DNA from: Streptomyces sp. H27-C3
Lineage (GTDB): Bacteria; Actinomycetota; Actinomycetes; Streptomycetales; Streptomycetaceae
Length of the DNA: 64,000 nucleotides
Reading direction: 5' to 3'
NCBI RefSeq assembly: GCF_030063415.1
Contig: NZ_JASITA010000006.1
Coordinates: 178,610 to 242,609 of the forward strand
Part shown: one piece after another, positions 15,861 to 23,379 of the stretch
Layout of the letters: each line of letters begins with the position of its first letter
How positions within the stretch are numbered: the first letter of the stretch is position 1
Notes under the pieces: generated by a model
What the model saw: only the letters and a program-made list of their open reading frames with translations
Told to the model about the DNA's origin: nothing
Database searches by the model: none
Made by a program: the position numbers and the translations under genes

Positions 15861-16043
15861 TACGCGCACGGCCCGGTCCCGCGGCTGGACACCGTGCACC
15901 TGGACCAGTCCCACGGCCTGGCGTTCCTCGACGCGGAGGCCCAACTGGCCAAGTAACGGACCCTTTTCGGCAGAATCGAAGTCGTGGCGCACTCGCCGAC
16001 GGAGAGCCGGGACGTCATCCACAGCATCAGCCGGAACCTGTGA
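15861..16043 (+). pseudogene. C-terminal remnant of an XRE/DUF5753 regulator with a nonsense codon
   Basis: The frame reads YAHGPVPRLDTVHLDQSHG and LDAEAQLAK, then TAA (15954-15956), then RTLFGRIEVVAHSPTESRDV and a final RNL-stop at 16041-16043. This is the usual end of the DUF5753 (Scr1) antitoxin-like domain, where the stop position is normally Tyr (AKYR). The N-terminal HTH and most of the sensory domain are missing. It sits directly before two intact DUF397 genes, the normal partner of such regulators. Confidence 0.7.
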
Positions 16044-16054
16044 AGGGAACTCAC

Positions 16055-16243
16055 ATGCGCACGCACGACTGGCAGAAGTCCTCGTACCGCGCCCAGGGCG
16101 ACTCCTGCGTACACGTGGCCGCATCAGGTGACACGGTCAAACTCACCGAAAGCAGCGATGCCACCGGGGCGATACTCCAAGCCACGCCCGCCACCTGGGC
16201 CGCCTTCCTCCGCACGGTCAAGCAGGACGCACCTCATGCCTGA
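16055..16243 (+). CDS. DUF397 protein, small WhiJ-locus partner
   Basis: A 62-aa DUF397 protein. The family pattern is visible as W-x-K-S-S-Y in HDWQKSSYRAQGDSCVHVAA, the Cys-Val-x-V/E core, and the closing W-x-x-F segment (TWAAFLRTVK). DUF397 proteins pair with XRE/DUF5753 regulators (WhiJ/AbaA-type, reported as toxin-antitoxin-like or developmental switches). Here the matching regulator has decayed to the adjacent remnant. ATG 16055 follows GAAGGGAA. The next DUF397 gene overlaps its end by 8 nt. Confidence 0.85.
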   Translation: MRTHDWQKSSYRAQGDSCVHVAASGDTVKLTESSDATGAILQATPATWAAFLRTVKQDAPHA

Positions 16244-16511
16244 CATCCCCACCGACCTCAACTGGATCCGCGCCGCCCCCGAAGGCGAGGAGGGCCCCGG
16301 CCCCTGGATCGAGGTCGCCTTCGGCCCGGAGGACCTGGTCTACCTCCGCGAGACCAGCGACCCCGACAACGTCGTCACGACAACCCAGCAGAAGTGGGAC
16401 GCATTCGTACTCGGCGTCCAGGCAGGCGAGTTCGACCACTTCGCGGACCGGGACTTCGCTGCCGTGGAAGTTCCGGTCCACGGTCCAGGAAACCCTGCCC
16501 CCCGCGGCTGA
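16236..16511 (+). CDS. Second DUF397-type protein, overlapping the first
   Basis: A 91-aa acidic protein: LNWIRAAPEGEEGPGPWIEV is the divergent start of the family, followed by VYLRETSDPDNVVTTTQQKW and DAFVLGVQAGEFDHFAD, which matches the typical DUF397 end (F-x-x-G-x-K-x-G-E-F-D). It starts at ATG 16236 inside the last codons of the preceding gene, so the two are translationally coupled. Paired DUF397 genes with complementary charge are unusual but known in Streptomyces. Probable orphan partners of the lost DUF5753 regulator. Confidence 0.75.
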   Translation: MPDIPTDLNWIRAAPEGEEGPGPWIEVAFGPEDLVYLRETSDPDNVVTTTQQKWDAFVLGVQAGEFDHFADRDFAAVEVPVHGPGNPAPRG

Positions 16512-16599
16512 GGCGTCGAGCGCGCTGGGTGCGGCCGGTGGCGTGCGTCCCGGCCGCGCCCGCGTTGCCCGGCCGTGGCGTGCGGCCCGCCCCAGCCCG

Positions 16600-18306
16600 T
16601 CACTTCGCGTCGGCGTAGCACTCCACGATCGCCGTTGTGAAGGGGAACCGCACCGGTGTCTCGCCGAAGGCGACTCGTCCGGCCAGATCCCCGGCCGCGC
16701 GGATCGCTCCCGCGACCGTGTCCGCCTCGTCGGCCGGGCAGTGCACGATCACCTCGTCGTGCTGGAAGAAGACCAGCTCGGCGCGGAGCCCCGCCGTCGT
16801 CAGTGACTGGCGCAGCGCCGCCATCATCAGCAGCGCCCAGTCCGCCGCACTGCCCTGCACCACGAAGTTCCGGGTGAAGCGGCCCCGCGCGCGGGCGTTC
16901 GTCGACGCGTATCCCGGGGTGAACTCCCCGCCCGCGGCGGGGTCTCGGCCCGGCTCCTGGGTCGCCGCCTCCTGCGGGATGCCCGCCTCCTCGCCGTCCC
17001 CCGACCCCGCCGCGGGCGGACAGGTCCGGCCCAGCCAGGTCCGTACGAGCCGCTGCTCCTCACCCGCGCGCGCCGCGTCGTCCACATACGCGACGGCGCG
17101 CGGGAAGCGTCTTCGCAGCGCTGCCAGGTTCTTCAGGCCGTCGCCCGACGTCTGCCCGTACACCGCGCCCAGCACAGCGAGCTTCGCCATGTCGCGGTCA
17201 CCGGCGAACGCCCGGTCCGACACCGCCTTGTACAGGTCGCCGGGCTGGCCCGCCACCTCCATCAGCCCCGGGTCGCGCGAGATCGCCGCCAGCACGCGCG
17301 GCTCCATCTGGTCGGCGTCGGCGACCACCAGACGCCATCCGGGATCCGCGATCACCGCCCGGCGGATCACCTTGGGGATCTGGAGGGCGCCGCCGCCGTT
17401 GGTCACCCATCGGCCCGTGATCGTCCCGCCCGGCAGGTACTGGGGTCTGAAGCGGCCGTCGCGCACCCAGTCCTGGAGCCAGCCCCAGCCGTGCGCCGTA
17501 TAGATCCGGTACAGCTTCTTGTGCGTGATGAGCGGCTCCACCGCCGGGTGGCCGAGGCCCTCGATCTCCCATCGCCGCGTCGACTTGATCTTGATTCCGG
17601 CCTGCCCGAACGCCTTGATCACGTCCGCGGGCAGCTCCGGCCGCACCCGCCGCCCGAACGCCGCCGACACCTTGTCCGTCAACTCCGCGAGCCGGCGCGG
17701 CTCCCCGCCGCCCGCGTACCGCTCGCCCAGCAGCTCGTCGAGCAACTCCCGGTGCACATCGGCCCGCCACGGCAGCCCGGCCCCGTTCATCTCGGCGGCC
17801 ACCAGCATCCCCGCCGACTCGGCGGCGGTCAGCAGCCGCATTCGGTGGGGGTGCTCGGCCGCCGCGTGTCTGCGGCACTGGTCGGCGTACACCTCAAGGA
17901 GGTCGTCGAACGGCACCCGCACCGGCTGCGGCTCGAAGAGCGAGGACTGCGAGCCTGGCTCGGCGGCGCGCTGCGGCGGATCCGGCGGCACGGCCCGGTC
18001 GTGCAGCCGGGCCCAGGCCGCCGCCGCCGAGTGCGGCTCGCCGTGCCGCCCCTCGTGCCCGAGGAGCAGCGCCTCCGCGTCCTCGACGTCGTAACACCGC
18101 TCGACCCGCACCCCGGCGGCGAGCAGCCGTGGGTAGATCTCGACGGTCGAGCGCCACACCCAGCGCCCGACCTCGGGCCTGGACCGGATCGCCTGCGCGA
18201 GGTCCGGCTCCTCGCGCACATCACCGGCGGGCCGCCCGTCCCGCCCCAGCGGCACGAGCAGCGCCCCACCCGCGTCCGTCGCGGCGACGGCCCACCGATC
18301 GTTCAT
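16600..18306 (-). CDS. DNA polymerase I family protein, short form without 5' nuclease
   Basis: This 568-aa protein is related to the polymerase half of PolA. Motif A is VVADADQMEPRVLAA (DxxQxExR type), motif B is seen in MAKLAVLGAVYGQTSGDG, and motif C in VFFQHDEVIVH. The N-terminal 200 residues look like a remnant 3'-5' exonuclease domain in which I cannot find the DEDD metal residues, and the 5' nuclease is absent. Streptomycetes carry such an additional PolA-like protein (bifunctional 3'-5' exonuclease/DNA polymerase by annotation habit). Start ATG 18306 is chosen because the conserved MNDRWAVA begins there; an in-frame start lies 24 nt upstream. Probable role in repair or translesion synthesis. 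Confidence 0.85.
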   Translation of the reverse strand: MNDRWAVAATDAGGALLVPLGRDGRPAGDVREEPDLAQAIRSRPEVGRWVWRSTVEIYPRLLAAGVRVERCYDVEDAEALLLGHEGRHGEPHSAAAAWARLHDRAVPPDPPQRAAEPGSQSSLFEPQPVRVPFDDLLEVYADQCRRHAAAEHPHRMRLLTAAESAGMLVAAEMNGAGLPWRADVHRELLDELLGERYAGGGEPRRLAELTDKVSAAFGRRVRPELPADVIKAFGQAGIKIKSTRRWEIEGLGHPAVEPLITHKKLYRIYTAHGWGWLQDWVRDGRFRPQYLPGGTITGRWVTNGGGALQIPKVIRRAVIADPGWRLVVADADQMEPRVLAAISRDPGLMEVAGQPGDLYKAVSDRAFAGDRDMAKLAVLGAVYGQTSGDGLKNLAALRRRFPRAVAYVDDAARAGEEQRLVRTWLGRTCPPAAGSGDGEEAGIPQEAATQEPGRDPAAGGEFTPGYASTNARARGRFTRNFVVQGSAADWALLMMAALRQSLTTAGLRAELVFFQHDEVIVHCPADEADTVAGAIRAAGDLAGRVAFGETPVRFPFTTAIVECYADAK

Positions 18307-18605
18307 GGGTGCGAGTCTGGCACCCGGCACTGACAGTCGCCGGGGGACGCGTCACGCGGCAGTGACAGTGGCGTGCGCCACATCGGCGGCCAGTGCGTGC
18401 GCGGTGGCTCCGCCGAGGGCGCGGTTCGTGGGCTCCATGACATGCGGCTTACGACTGCGGCCGGGCCGGGCCGCCGGTCTTTCGGCCAGGTGGGGCGGGC
18501 CGAAAGGCGGGCCGGTGCGGGGCGCGGCAGGATCGACGTTGGGGAGGCAGGAGAGCCGGTGTCCATCAGGAAGGACAGCCGGTGCCCACCGAGGAGGAGA
18601 CTCAG
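18307..18605. other. Intergenic stretch, no clear gene
   Basis: This separates the leftward polymerase from a rightward gene head. It contains GC-rich imperfect palindromes around 18460-18520 and a 28-codon - strand ORF (18352-18438) with Streptomyces-like codons but no recognisable family. The right end has the GAGGAGGAGAC ribosome binding site for the oxidoreductase remnant. Confidence 0.5.
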
Positions 18606-18687
18606 ATGCGAGCGATCGTTTTCAACGAGTTCGGTGGACCCGAGGTCCTGCGGTCCACGGAGACCGACGAGCCGCACCCGGGCCCCG
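18606..18687 (+). pseudogene. 5' stub of a quinone oxidoreductase-type dehydrogenase
   Basis: With an excellent ribosome binding site (GAGGAGGAGAC) and ATG 18606 the frame reads MRAIVFNEFGGPEVLRSTET then DEPHPGP. This is the typical first strand of MDR-type NADPH:quinone oxidoreductases. At about 18687 homology ends at a junction with the antisense of an ABC permease, and the remaining 290 or so residues are missing. A truncated pseudogene. The intact promoter/RBS may still transcribe into the antisense of the permease. Confidence 0.75.
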
Positions 18688-19386
18688 CTGCCCGGCCAGG
18701 CAGCCCACCGCCGAAGCGAGGACACCCACCGCAGCGGCCTCGCTCAGCAGCAGCCGTCGTATCTGTCCCGGCGTCGCCCCGGCCGTCCGCAGCAGCCCGA
18801 ACTCGCGCCTGCGCACTGCCACCGCGAAGGCGAAAGTCGAAGCGACGACGAAGACCGAGACGAAGGTGGTGACGCCACCGGCGGTGCCGAGCACGGCGTT
18901 CACGGTCACCAGGGCCTCGGCGTCCTCCTCCGCCCCGGGATCGGCGAGTGCCCGGTCGTCACCGGTGAGCACTTGGGCCCGGTCGCCGACGGCTCTCCGT
19001 ACGGCGCCGACGGGAGCGTCCACGCCAACGGCGCTGACGGGAGTGTCCACGCCAACGGCGTCGCTCCTGTTGCCGTTGCGCTCGACCCGGCCCAGTGCGC
19101 GCAGGTCGCGCAGCAGATCCGCGTCCACAGGGTGTGGATGAGCGAGTTTCTTCGACACCCGAGCGGTGTTCGGCCCCCGCCGCATCTCCACGGTCAGCGT
19201 GTCCGTACCCCTCACCACGACCGGCGACGAAGCGAACCGCTGCGGGGTGCGCGTCGGCGGGTCGAGGCTCGCGGCGATGCCGAGGGTCATGGTCGTCATC
19301 AGCCCGACCCCGATCGCCAGCGCCACGAAGCTGCCGACGAAGGTGGCCCAGCGGGTTCGCAGCGCGCTCAGCGCGACGGTCAGCAC
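18622..19386 (-). pseudogene. FtsX/MacB-type ABC permease, 3'-truncated
   Basis: The GTG start at 19386 overlaps the ATPase stop. The N-terminal TM helix (TFVGSFVALAIGVGLMTTM), a periplasmic part and the first FtsX core segment (FVVASTFAFAVAVRRREFGL, LRTAGATPGQIRRLLLSEA) are clear. After VGVLASAVGCLAG, at about 18687, the sequence switches into the antisense of an oxidoreductase gene and stops at 18622. A full-length member has about 800 aa and eight or more TMs; this has 254 aa. It is probably non-functional, leaving the ATPase without its partner. Confidence 0.8.
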
Positions 19387-20105
19387 GCCACACGCTCCAG
19401 GCCGGTCATGTGGGCGGCGATCCGCTCGGCGGTGGGGGAGGCCAGCTCGTCCGCGACGCGCCCGTCGACCAGGAAGACGACGCGGTCCGCGTGCGCGGCG
19501 GCCACCGGATCGTGGGTGACCATCACGATCGTCTGCCCCTCCAGATCCACCAACTCCCGGAGCATCAGCAGCACTTCGCGGCTGGTTGTGATGTCCAGTG
19601 CCCCGGTCGGCTCGTCCGCGAAGAGCACCGCGGGACGGGTGATCAGCGCCCGCGCGATCGCCACCCGCTGCTGTTGTCCGCCCGACATCTCGCCGGGCCG
19701 GTGCCGGGCCCGCCCGCCGAGCCCCACTCGCCCGAGCGCCGCCGCCACCTCGGCGCGGGAGGGCCGGCGCCCCGCCAGCCGCAGCGGCAGCGAGACGTTC
19801 TGTGCGGCGGTCAGCGAGGGCAGCAGATTGAACGCCTGGAAGACGAAGCCGATCCGGTCCCGCCGCAGCAGCGTCAGCTGCCGCTCGCTCAGCCCGCCCA
19901 GCTCGGTACCGCCGACGGCCACCGCCCCCGAGGTCGGCCGGTCGAGCCCGGCGGCGCACTGGAGCAGCGTGGACTTGCCGGATCCGGAAGGCCCCATGAC
20001 GGCGGTGAAGGTACCGGAGCCGAAGTCGAGATCGACCGCGTCGAGGGCGCTGACCTCGCGGTATGTCTTGCGGAGCGCGGTGAGTCGTACGGCGGTTGTG
20101 GTCAT
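19380..20105 (-). CDS. ABC transporter ATP-binding protein (MacB/LolD type)
   Basis: A 241-aa ATPase with Walker A GPSGSGKST, Q-loop in FVFQAFNLLPSL, signature SGGQQQRVAIARAL, Walker B VLFADEPTGALD and the H-loop MVTHDP. The FAFNLLP-type Q-loop and the LDxxTSREVL segment place it with MacB/LolD-type ATPases that pair with FtsX permeases. The partner permease overlaps its 3' end but is truncated, so this ATPase is likely orphaned unless it serves another permease. ATG 20105. All catalytic motifs look intact, which suggests recent loss of the permease. Confidence 0.9.
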   Translation of the reverse strand: MTTTAVRLTALRKTYREVSALDAVDLDFGSGTFTAVMGPSGSGKSTLLQCAAGLDRPTSGAVAVGGTELGGLSERQLTLLRRDRIGFVFQAFNLLPSLTAAQNVSLPLRLAGRRPSRAEVAAALGRVGLGGRARHRPGEMSGGQQQRVAIARALITRPAVLFADEPTGALDITTSREVLLMLRELVDLEGQTIVMVTHDPVAAAHADRVVFLVDGRVADELASPTAERIAAHMTGLERVAC

Positions 20106-20221
20106 GTTCGCAGACTTCCGCCCGCGGCCCCGCCGATCACGACCGCTGGACGGAGTCTTGGGGGTATGCCTGGCCCTACCTCGCTCGGCGAGGAGTGCAG
20201 GTGGGCGGCGACGTATTCTGA

Positions 20222-20386
20222 TTCCCGTACTCGGCCACCGGCCCGTCCCGCCGCGATCAGCTCGCGGAGAAGTACACCGGGCGTCGTGCCGACAAACTCC
20301 ACGCCGACAAACTCCATGCCGACAACGACTTCGCCGCGGTGGGCGAAGTGCTCAAGGAAGTGCAGCAGCGGGATGTCCGTGCCTGA
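20222..20386 (+). pseudogene. Short open remnant ending inside the DUF2786 gene start
   Basis: A 54-codon frame without a good start follows a stop at 20219 and ends with TGA at 20384-20386. It has strong G/C third-position bias and reads RRDQLAEKYTGRRADKLHAD and AAVGEVLKEVQQRDVRA. Its end overlaps the start of the DUF2786 gene by 14 nt, as in coupled genes. I do not recognise the family. It may be the tail of an otherwise deleted upstream gene. Low certainty. Confidence 0.3.
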
Positions 20387-21533
20387 GGGATCGATCGAAG
20401 CCGTCGACAAGGCGTTCGCCGCCGCGCTCTACACGGACGGCGACACGGGTCTCGACATCGGGGCTTCGCTGCTGGCCGCCGACCGGAACGTCGATGCCGA
20501 ACTACGCCGTCGCGGCGAGGAGTTCGTCACGCGGGCCTGGCAGCGCGGCTGGCAGCCGGCCGACGTCGAGCGGATCGTCCGGCGGGATCTGGCGGAACAC
20601 CATGTGCGGCTCGTGGGCGAGCTGATCGCGGGCGAGGTCCGTGGGTACGGGCAGCTGCCGCCGCGCTGGGACGCACAGCTCGCCGAGCTGGATGTGCGGG
20701 AGTGGCGGGCGGACCGGTTCTCGTACGCGACCGCCGTGCTGGAACTGCTGCGCGTGCTGCTGCGCCTGCCCGCGATCGAGCCGGTGGGGGCGGCGCCGGG
20801 CGCGCCCGTCCACGTACCGCCGCGGCACGGCAGCGAGCCCCGCATGCTCACCCGCGTCCGCGCCCTGCTCGCCAAGGCCGAGGCCACCGACTTTCCCCAG
20901 GAGGCGGAGGCGCTCACCGGCAAGGCGCAGGAGCTGATGGCGCGCCACAGCATCGACGAGGCGCTGCTGGCCGCCCAGGGACACGCCGGCGATACGCCCG
21001 CCGCCTGCCGGATCGGCGTCGACGCCCCCTACGAGACGGCCAAGGCGATCCTGCTCAACGCCGTCGCCGACGCGAACCGTTGCCGCGCCGTGTGGAACGG
21101 CGACCTCGGCTTCTCCACGGTCGTCGGCTTCGAAACCGACCTGGAATCCGTCGAGTTGCTGCATACGTCGCTGCTGGTGCAGGGCACCGCGGCGATGACC
21201 CGCGCGGAGGCGGCCCAGCGGGCGGGTGGCCGCAAGCGCACCAAGGCGTTCAGGCAGTCGTTCCTGACGGCGTACGCGAGCCGGGTGGGGGACAGGCTGC
21301 ACGAGGCGACCGAGCATGTCACCGAGGAGGCCGGCGGCTCGCTGCTGCCGGTGCTCGCGGCGCGGGACGTGGCGGTCGAGGACCGCACGGACCGGATGTT
21401 CCCGGAAACGACGGCGACCCGCGTGCGCGGCGTCACCGACTACGAGGGCTGGGAGCACGGCACGGCCGCGGCCGACCGCGCCCACCTACCGAAGTCGCAC
21501 CGCCCGGAAACGCACCGGCCGATCCGTGACTGA
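20373..21533 (+). CDS. DUF2786 domain protein
   Basis: A 386-aa protein of unknown function. The DUF2786 motif is at about 160-205: MLTRVRALLAKAEATDFPQE and AEALTGKAQELMARHSIDEA (pattern K-I-R-x-L-L-x-x-A-x-s-x-x-h-E-A-E-A-A-x-x-K-A-x-x-L-M). The N-terminal half is helical and binds an unknown partner; the C-terminal half has RKRTKAFRQSFLTAYASRVG. No membrane segment or catalytic signature is seen. I placed the start at ATG 20373 (MSVPEGS), which overlaps an upstream remnant by 14 nt. The family is common in actinobacteria and phages. Confidence 0.8.
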   Translation: MSVPEGSIEAVDKAFAAALYTDGDTGLDIGASLLAADRNVDAELRRRGEEFVTRAWQRGWQPADVERIVRRDLAEHHVRLVGELIAGEVRGYGQLPPRWDAQLAELDVREWRADRFSYATAVLELLRVLLRLPAIEPVGAAPGAPVHVPPRHGSEPRMLTRVRALLAKAEATDFPQEAEALTGKAQELMARHSIDEALLAAQGHAGDTPAACRIGVDAPYETAKAILLNAVADANRCRAVWNGDLGFSTVVGFETDLESVELLHTSLLVQGTAAMTRAEAAQRAGGRKRTKAFRQSFLTAYASRVGDRLHEATEHVTEEAGGSLLPVLAARDVAVEDRTDRMFPETTATRVRGVTDYEGWEHGTAAADRAHLPKSHRPETHRPIRD

Positions 21534-21617
21534 GCGGGGCCTACCGGCCGATCCGTCCCGGGACTGAGCGGGGGCGCACCGGCCGATCCGCGCCGGGGCT
21601 GGTCGGGGGCCGGGGTC

Positions 21618-22520
21618 TCACGGCCTCCTGAAGTGCTCGATCAGCCGCGCGTAGCTGTCCTCGCCGTGCCCCTCCTCAAGCGCCCTGCTCACCAGGCCCA
21701 CGGTGTAAGCGGGGAATTCCGCGTTGATGCCGCGCGCCCGGCTCTCCCGGACCAGGTCCTCGGCCGACGGCAGGTGATGCTGGAGTGCCCCGTACGGCGT
21801 CGCGTACTCACCGCGGTCGACCTCGTCGGCGATCACCGGGAGGTACCCGAGGAGCGCGGAGACGGACGCGCCGGCCTGCTCCAGGAACTGCTCGACCTCG
21901 ATGCCCTCGCTCGACAGCAGGGCCGCGGCGTGCAGGAAGCCGTTGAGCGCGCCCCACATGGTCCCGTGCACGGCCATTCCGTACAGGGCCGGTACGCCCG
22001 CGTCGGACCCGATCAGACTTCCACGTCCGCCGAGGAGACCGAGCGCCGAGCGGTTCCGGTCGTACACCGCGCTGTCGCCGCCGTAGAAGACCACCGTTTC
22101 CGGGCTTCCGACGCCGGGCGCGATCGTCATGATCTGCCCGTGCAGATACGCCACGCCCCGGCCCCCGGCCCACTCGGCAACTGCCTTCGCCTCGGCGGAC
22201 GTTCCGTCGGTCAGATTGACCACGGCGCGACCGTCCAACGCGTCGCCTGCCGATTCCAGCAGCGTGCGGGCGTTCTCGTTGCCCTTGACGCTGACGACCA
22301 CGAGTGAGCCCGCGGCGACGGCGTCCCGAACACTCGCGGCCCGCTGCGCCCCCTTGGCGACCAGGGCGTCGGCCTTCTCCGGCGTACGGTTCCACACGGT
22401 GGTCGGATGCCCGCCGTCCAGAAAGGCGTCGGCGAGCGCGGTGCCCATCTCTCCGAGGCCGAGCACGGTCACGGCCGAGAGGGTGTCGGTGTTTCCAGTA
22501 GGTGCGGCTTCATCTGTCAT
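21618..22520 (-). CDS. Imine reductase-like NAD(P)-dependent oxidoreductase
   Basis: A 300-aa member of the beta-hydroxyacid dehydrogenase/imine reductase group. The Rossmann loop is TVLGLGEMGTALADAFLDGG, followed by VWNRTPEKAD, where Asn-Arg-Thr after the second strand indicates NADPH preference. The C-terminal helical domain (MWGALNGFLHAAALLSSEGI) forms the interlaced dimer of imine reductases. The catalytic lysine of true hydroxyacid dehydrogenases is not obvious, favouring imine-reductase-type chemistry. Start ATG 22520; a GTG nine bases upstream is possible. It is a single gene followed on the same strand by nothing for 1 kb. Substrate unknown. Confidence 0.85.
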   Translation of the reverse strand: MTDEAAPTGNTDTLSAVTVLGLGEMGTALADAFLDGGHPTTVWNRTPEKADALVAKGAQRAASVRDAVAAGSLVVVSVKGNENARTLLESAGDALDGRAVVNLTDGTSAEAKAVAEWAGGRGVAYLHGQIMTIAPGVGSPETVVFYGGDSAVYDRNRSALGLLGGRGSLIGSDAGVPALYGMAVHGTMWGALNGFLHAAALLSSEGIEVEQFLEQAGASVSALLGYLPVIADEVDRGEYATPYGALQHHLPSAEDLVRESRARGINAEFPAYTVGLVSRALEEGHGEDSYARLIEHFRRP

Positions 22521-22602
22521 GAGCAGCACGTTAGAAACTCAACCGCACTTGAGGTCAAGGGCTCGGGGCTCGATGGCTCATGGGGGGCCGTCACGGCAAA
22601 CA

Positions 22603-22638
22603 AAAACAGGCCCGATGCCTGAGCATCGGACCTGTTTT
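22603..22638 (-). terminator. Rho-independent terminator of the initiator tRNA
   Basis: AAAACAGG-C-CCGATGC at 22603-22618 pairs with GCATCGG-A-CCTGTTTT at 22623-22638 across a 4-nt loop. Read on the - strand it begins 5 nt after the tRNA 3' end and is followed by a T-rich stretch (TTTTTGTTT). A dedicated terminator for the tRNA transcript. Confidence 0.9.
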
Positions 22639-22643
22639 CACAG

Positions 22644-22717
22644 TAGCGGGGACAGGATTTGAACCTGCGACCTCTGGATTATGAGCCCAGCGAGCTACCG
22701 AACTGCTCCACCCCGCG
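22644..22717 (-). tRNA. Initiator tRNA-fMet (CAU)
   Basis: A cloverleaf can be drawn: acceptor CGCGGGG/CCCCGCT, D arm GAGC-loop-GCTC, anticodon arm CTGGG-CTCATAA-TCCAG, T arm GCAGG-TTCAAAT-CCTGT, discriminator A. The 1-72 position is a C.U mismatch, and three G residues precede the anticodon loop, both hallmarks of bacterial initiator tRNA. Position 31-39 is G.U rather than G-C. CCA is not encoded (the gene is followed by CTG), normal for Streptomyces. Confidence 0.95.
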
Positions 22718-23020
22718 TCGTTAAACCCAACTCTACGCCACTTGGACCTCAACGGGAAATCGCCCCCATTTCGAGCACCGTTCCGGAAGCTTCTGCCCCG
22801 CTGGGGCCCACTACTGGCGGCCGCCGGGGCCGGGAGGACGCACCCTCGGCCCCGATGGCCGGGTCGGCCCGGCGCATACGCTCCTCTGGCCGTCACGGCG
22901 CATGCCCGCCCCCGGTGGGGCCGGGAGGGCGGTGTCTGCCTCCTGGCTGTTCCGGGCTCGTCCGGCGTGTTCGGCCGATCCGGCGTACCCCGGCCCCGTC
23001 CTGACGCACCCCGCTCCATT

Positions 23021-23068
23021 TCAGCCGTCCGGCGCTTGAAGACCGGGGTCCGGGACGGAGCCCCCTCG
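23021..23068. repeat. Streptomyces intergenic repeat (CCGTCCGGCG family)
   Basis: The segment TCAGCCGTCCGGCG...GGGGTCCGGGACGGAGCCCC is nearly identical to 33576-33636 and related to 30651-30763 and 33386-33499. It contains an inner GGGGTCC/GGAGCCCC-like stem and is of the palindromic type scattered in streptomycete intergenic regions. It lies between the tRNA and the lipoprotein gene; the rest of 22718-23090 contains only GC-rich sequence I cannot assign. Confidence 0.75.
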
Positions 23069-23090
23069 CGGCACCCTCCAGCCCGTCCGG

Positions 23091-23339
23091 CGGCCCGGCG
23101 GCGAACGCCCTCGCCCAGGCGCTGCGCGACGCCACGTGGGAGGGCGCGAAGGCGATCCGTGAGCGTCGCCCCCGACGTGGGACGCGGTCCGCGCGGCACT
23201 GGCCGCCTGGGACGGCGAGGGCGTGCCCGACCGCGTCCTGTGCGGCGCGGGCCTGCTCCTCGACACTCTGGAGGACCTGACCGGGGCCCTTGACGACGAC
23301 GGGCCACGACCCGGTGAGGGGGCCGCGGCCCGTACCTAG
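23091..23339 (+). pseudogene. Frameshifted tail of an unidentified gene
   Basis: Two frames carry Streptomyces-like coding sequence: NALAQALRDATWEGAKAIRE first, then after a frame change near 23165, TWDAVRAALAAWDGEGVPDR and CGAGLLLDTLEDLTGALDDD up to TAG at 23337-23339. No start and no recognised family; the second part is helical and acidic. I read it as the 3' end of a degraded gene. Confidence 0.4.
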
Positions 23340-23379
23340 GGAGCACTCGGTAGGGAGCACTCCGTAGGGAGCGCTTGGG

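Noticed and set aside
18606..18872. Small oxidoreductase gene on the + strand
   Set aside because: Only the first 27 residues match; the remainder is antisense permease sequence.
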